A stretch of 64,000 nt of DNA, taken from positions 18,161,040-18,225,039 of the forward strand of contig OY979716.1 in NCBI GenBank assembly GCA_963855995.1, in the 5' to 3' direction. How positions within the stretch are numbered: position 1 is the first letter of the stretch; every line of letters starts with the position of its first letter. This stretch comes from Muricea muricata (taxonomy: Eukaryota > Cnidaria > Anthozoa > Malacalcyonacea > Plexauridae). The notes beneath the pieces are model-generated. The model saw nothing but the letters and a program-made list of their open reading frames with translations. It had not been told where the DNA came from and ran no database searches. Position numbers and translations under genes: made by a program. Positions 61,961 through 64,000 of the stretch are shown in pieces.

Positions 61961-62560
61961 TGGAACCGTTAGAAGAGAAATATAAAATGCTTAACATATC
62001 AAAATTTAGAAAAATCCTATACAATTGCGCTCAGAAAAATTGCAATTTTTTCAAGATGACTTTACCAAACGTGTGTATTTTTGAAATATTATAAATGCAA
62101 TTGTTGATTTCGCGCGGGATATAGCCAGTTTGACTTGGAATTTCGTCTATTTGCAAACTGGTAGCCTGGTACCACTTACGAATCTGGTACCGTTGGAAAG
62201 GAAATATAACATTGTGTAACATTTGAAAATATTTAAAAATCCTACAGAATTGCAGCCGAGAAAATTGCAGTTAATTCATGATGATTGAAGTTTTGAAATA
62301 TTATATTTGCAATTGTAGATTTTTTTCGCGCATGGTATATCCAGTTCGCCTTAGAGTTTCGCCTAGTTATATGTTTGCATCAGCTACGGAACTTGTACCG
62401 ATAGAAAGTAAATAGGAAAATATTTAAGATTCTAAAATTTTAAAAAATCTTATGGAATTGCGGCGGAGAAAATTGAAGTTTACTCGAGAAGACTTCTAGT
62501 CACATGTAATATTGTACTGTATTTTTGGCTTAAAATTTCGGCTATTTTAGGTTCTAAATA
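61961..62560 (+). repeat. Degenerate tandem repeat of about 210 bp, three copies
   Basis: Copies begin near 61961 (TGGAACCGTTAGAAGAGAAA), 62188 (TGGTACCGTTGGAAAGGAAA) and 62393 (TTGTACCGATAGAAAGTAAA). Each continues with AAAATCCTA..GAATTGC..GAGAAAATTG and, in the first two, GAAATATTATA..TGCAATTG..GATTT..CGCGC..ATATCCAGTT blocks. Copies have drifted and the third is partial. Confidence 0.7.
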
Positions 62561-62899
62561 TAGAGTTATTATTCTTAACTGGTAAGAAGTAAGTGCTTTA
62601 GTTCTTTTCTAGTTCAATTAATAAGAGACATAATTAATGACTACATAGGTTGATATACTTTTGAACGATTGAAATGAGCGCGTCGGTTATTGAATGTGTG
62701 TTGAGTTTCGTGTTGAAAGTGCGTACTTCGCCCTAGTAGACATATTGCGACCCTATGTGGCCATTTCACGCTCAATAGAGAGTATTATAAAGCATAACAC
62801 AATACCGCTATACCTCAGGTATAGCACCGATCGGGGATTTAAATAAACGGATCACTGGCGACAAACAGAAGGCCCATGCTATATGACCTTAATGGACAC

Positions 62900-63560
62900 A
62901 CATTATACGCACAAATGTGCTAGCCCAGTAAATATATGGGCAATCTCTTTTGGTCTGAACAACGGTTACAACGCCTAAATTTATCTCGCTTTATTTTCAT
63001 ATCTTTGATTTGAAACTAGAGTTTAATCCTTCGCTCAACAACATACAAATAGTATCATAAAGCAACATATTTGTGAGTACTTACCACTGAATGTTTCCCA
63101 AAAGTAAACATTAACAGAATGTGTGTACTATGTTCTCTGGAGATTGGTTGATATATGGTGCGATATGATTTCTGCTCAACATATATATAGAAGAATCAAA
63201 GTCACTTTCTGTTGGATTTGCGGAAGTTGCCCTTCCCTTGTCGAGACAACGCTGATAAAGCCTCGTATATTAGTACACGATCTAATTGCCTAATATTTCT
63301 CTATTGCGATTGGTTGAAAAATCACAGAATGTGTCATCGCCTTAACGTCAGTAATTTAATATCTGTAACATATGGCTAGTGCTTGCTACGAAATCCTTAG
63401 CAAATACCTATCACTATCTGCTTTCTGTCTTTTCTTCTATAATTAATGCCTATATGTAGCTCCCTTTTAGCATTACATGAAAATAGCTTAAAAATTGTTT
63501 AAAAATACTCGAGCACCTCTGACCGCGGCTCAAATGTTTTAAATTTTGTCCAATACAGAA
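62900..63560 (+). repeat. Dispersed repeat, copy B
   Basis: Same order of blocks as copy A at 52889-53620 (TACGCACAAATGTGCTAGCC, CATATCTTTGATTTGAAACT, TTGATATATGGTGCGATATG, CTATCACTATCTG, AAAATACTCGAGC). No coding sequence. Confidence 0.75.
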
Positions 63561-63959
63561 ATTTCCCATATAAACGCAACAAGGAAGGCCGACCCTTCTA
63601 GTAGGGCTGACTAAAAATTCCATCGAATCGATGTCTTTTTTTGCTCTAAAAATATTGTTCTAAATGAATGGTCACATTTCTGTTGCCTTATATGGACGGC
63701 TTACAAAAATGACTAGTTCCAAGGATGCCAAGGAATTCATTTAAATGCAATTTGTTAAAGAAACGGGAAAAAACCAAACTTTACTCGCTAGTTATGCCTT
63801 CGTATAATAGTATCTATACATAAATCGCGCAATGTTTGTCGGAGTAAATGCTATTTTTAACACGTGGAGTGTCATATTACAAGAGGGTCGTATAGGTGGA
63901 TATCATCCGTACGCTTGCAATGATAGCAGGCTGCAGGGAAGTGAGGTAGCAAGCAATGG
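63561..63959 (+). other. Spacer without recognised feature
   Basis: Non-coding; nothing recognised. Confidence 0.3.
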
Positions 63960-64000
63960 TTTTTATCTAATTACCTAAATTTTCTGTATTGCGATTGGTC
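63960..64000 (+). repeat. Dispersed repeat, start of a third copy
   Basis: ATCTAATTACCTAAATTTTC then TGTATTGCGATTGGTC at the window end matches the interior of copy A at about 53296-53330. Confidence 0.6.

Overview
The window is animal (eukaryotic) DNA, roughly two-thirds A+T. It has spliced-gene signals, long microsatellites and many layers of transposable elements, and nothing prokaryotic. The mix (CR1/L2-like LINEs with TAA tails, a restriction-endonuclease LINE, BEL/Pao, Ty3/gypsy including a Gmr1-type element, hAT, Tc1/mariner and a TTAA-target transposon with a THAP gene) suggests a marine invertebrate. A cnidarian is my best guess, but the species cannot be fixed from sequence alone.

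Region 1-9.1 kb is a decayed endogenous DNA virus or Maverick/adintovirus-like element, cut up by LINE fragments and a glycosyltransferase-like gene. It holds small ORFs on both strands, a fragment resembling protein-primed DNA polymerase B (4.34-4.61 kb), a broken GRF-zinc-finger gene, a protein of 11-residue repeats, and a small Bcl-2-like protein. Palindromic ATCTAACGTTAGAT-type motifs sit upstream of these genes. The same motif recurs upstream of a RING-like gene at 17.4 kb, so 16.6-18 kb may be a second piece of the same lineage. A tRNA-Val remnant and a well-folded tRNA-Asp-like gene with a GTA anticodon lie at 9.2 kb.

Region 9.9-16.6 kb is a degenerate CR1/L2-like LINE (ORF1, endonuclease, RT, TAA tail) split by about 2 kb of non-coding DNA with a 31-bp minisatellite. 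Region 18-22.4 kb holds a TATA-driven small ORF, a large inverted repeat, a second LINE tail and two orphan ORFs.

Region 22.6-27.4 kb is a three-level nest. A mariner-like element with TA duplications carries a 3.5-kb element at a TTAA site inside its transposase gene. That inner element encodes a two-exon THAP-CXC protein and a broken P2X7-ballast-like protein, and itself contains a TTAA MITE. This is the most interesting system in the window.

Region 27.4-34.4 kb holds a gag fragment, a glycosyltransferase-like pseudogene paralogous to the 2.5-kb gene, a BEL/Pao gag split by a 1.94-kb hAT-like insertion with an 8-bp duplication, an internally deleted gypsy with both LTRs, and a LINE fragment. 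Region 34.4-39.6 kb has orphan ORFs and two foldback MITEs.

Region 39.66-44.92 kb is a complete, young Gmr1-type gypsy (integrase before RT, SCAN-like Gag, gag and pol in one frame separated by one stop). Region 45-54 kb is non-coding with a TA microsatellite, a duplication with hairpins, a hAT-like exon remnant, three palindromic MITEs and a dispersed 700-bp repeat. Region 54-61.4 kb is a restriction-endonuclease LINE split by a near-complete gypsy (55.28-60.55 kb), then another LINE tail. The rest is tandem and dispersed repeats. No intact conventional host gene was recognised.
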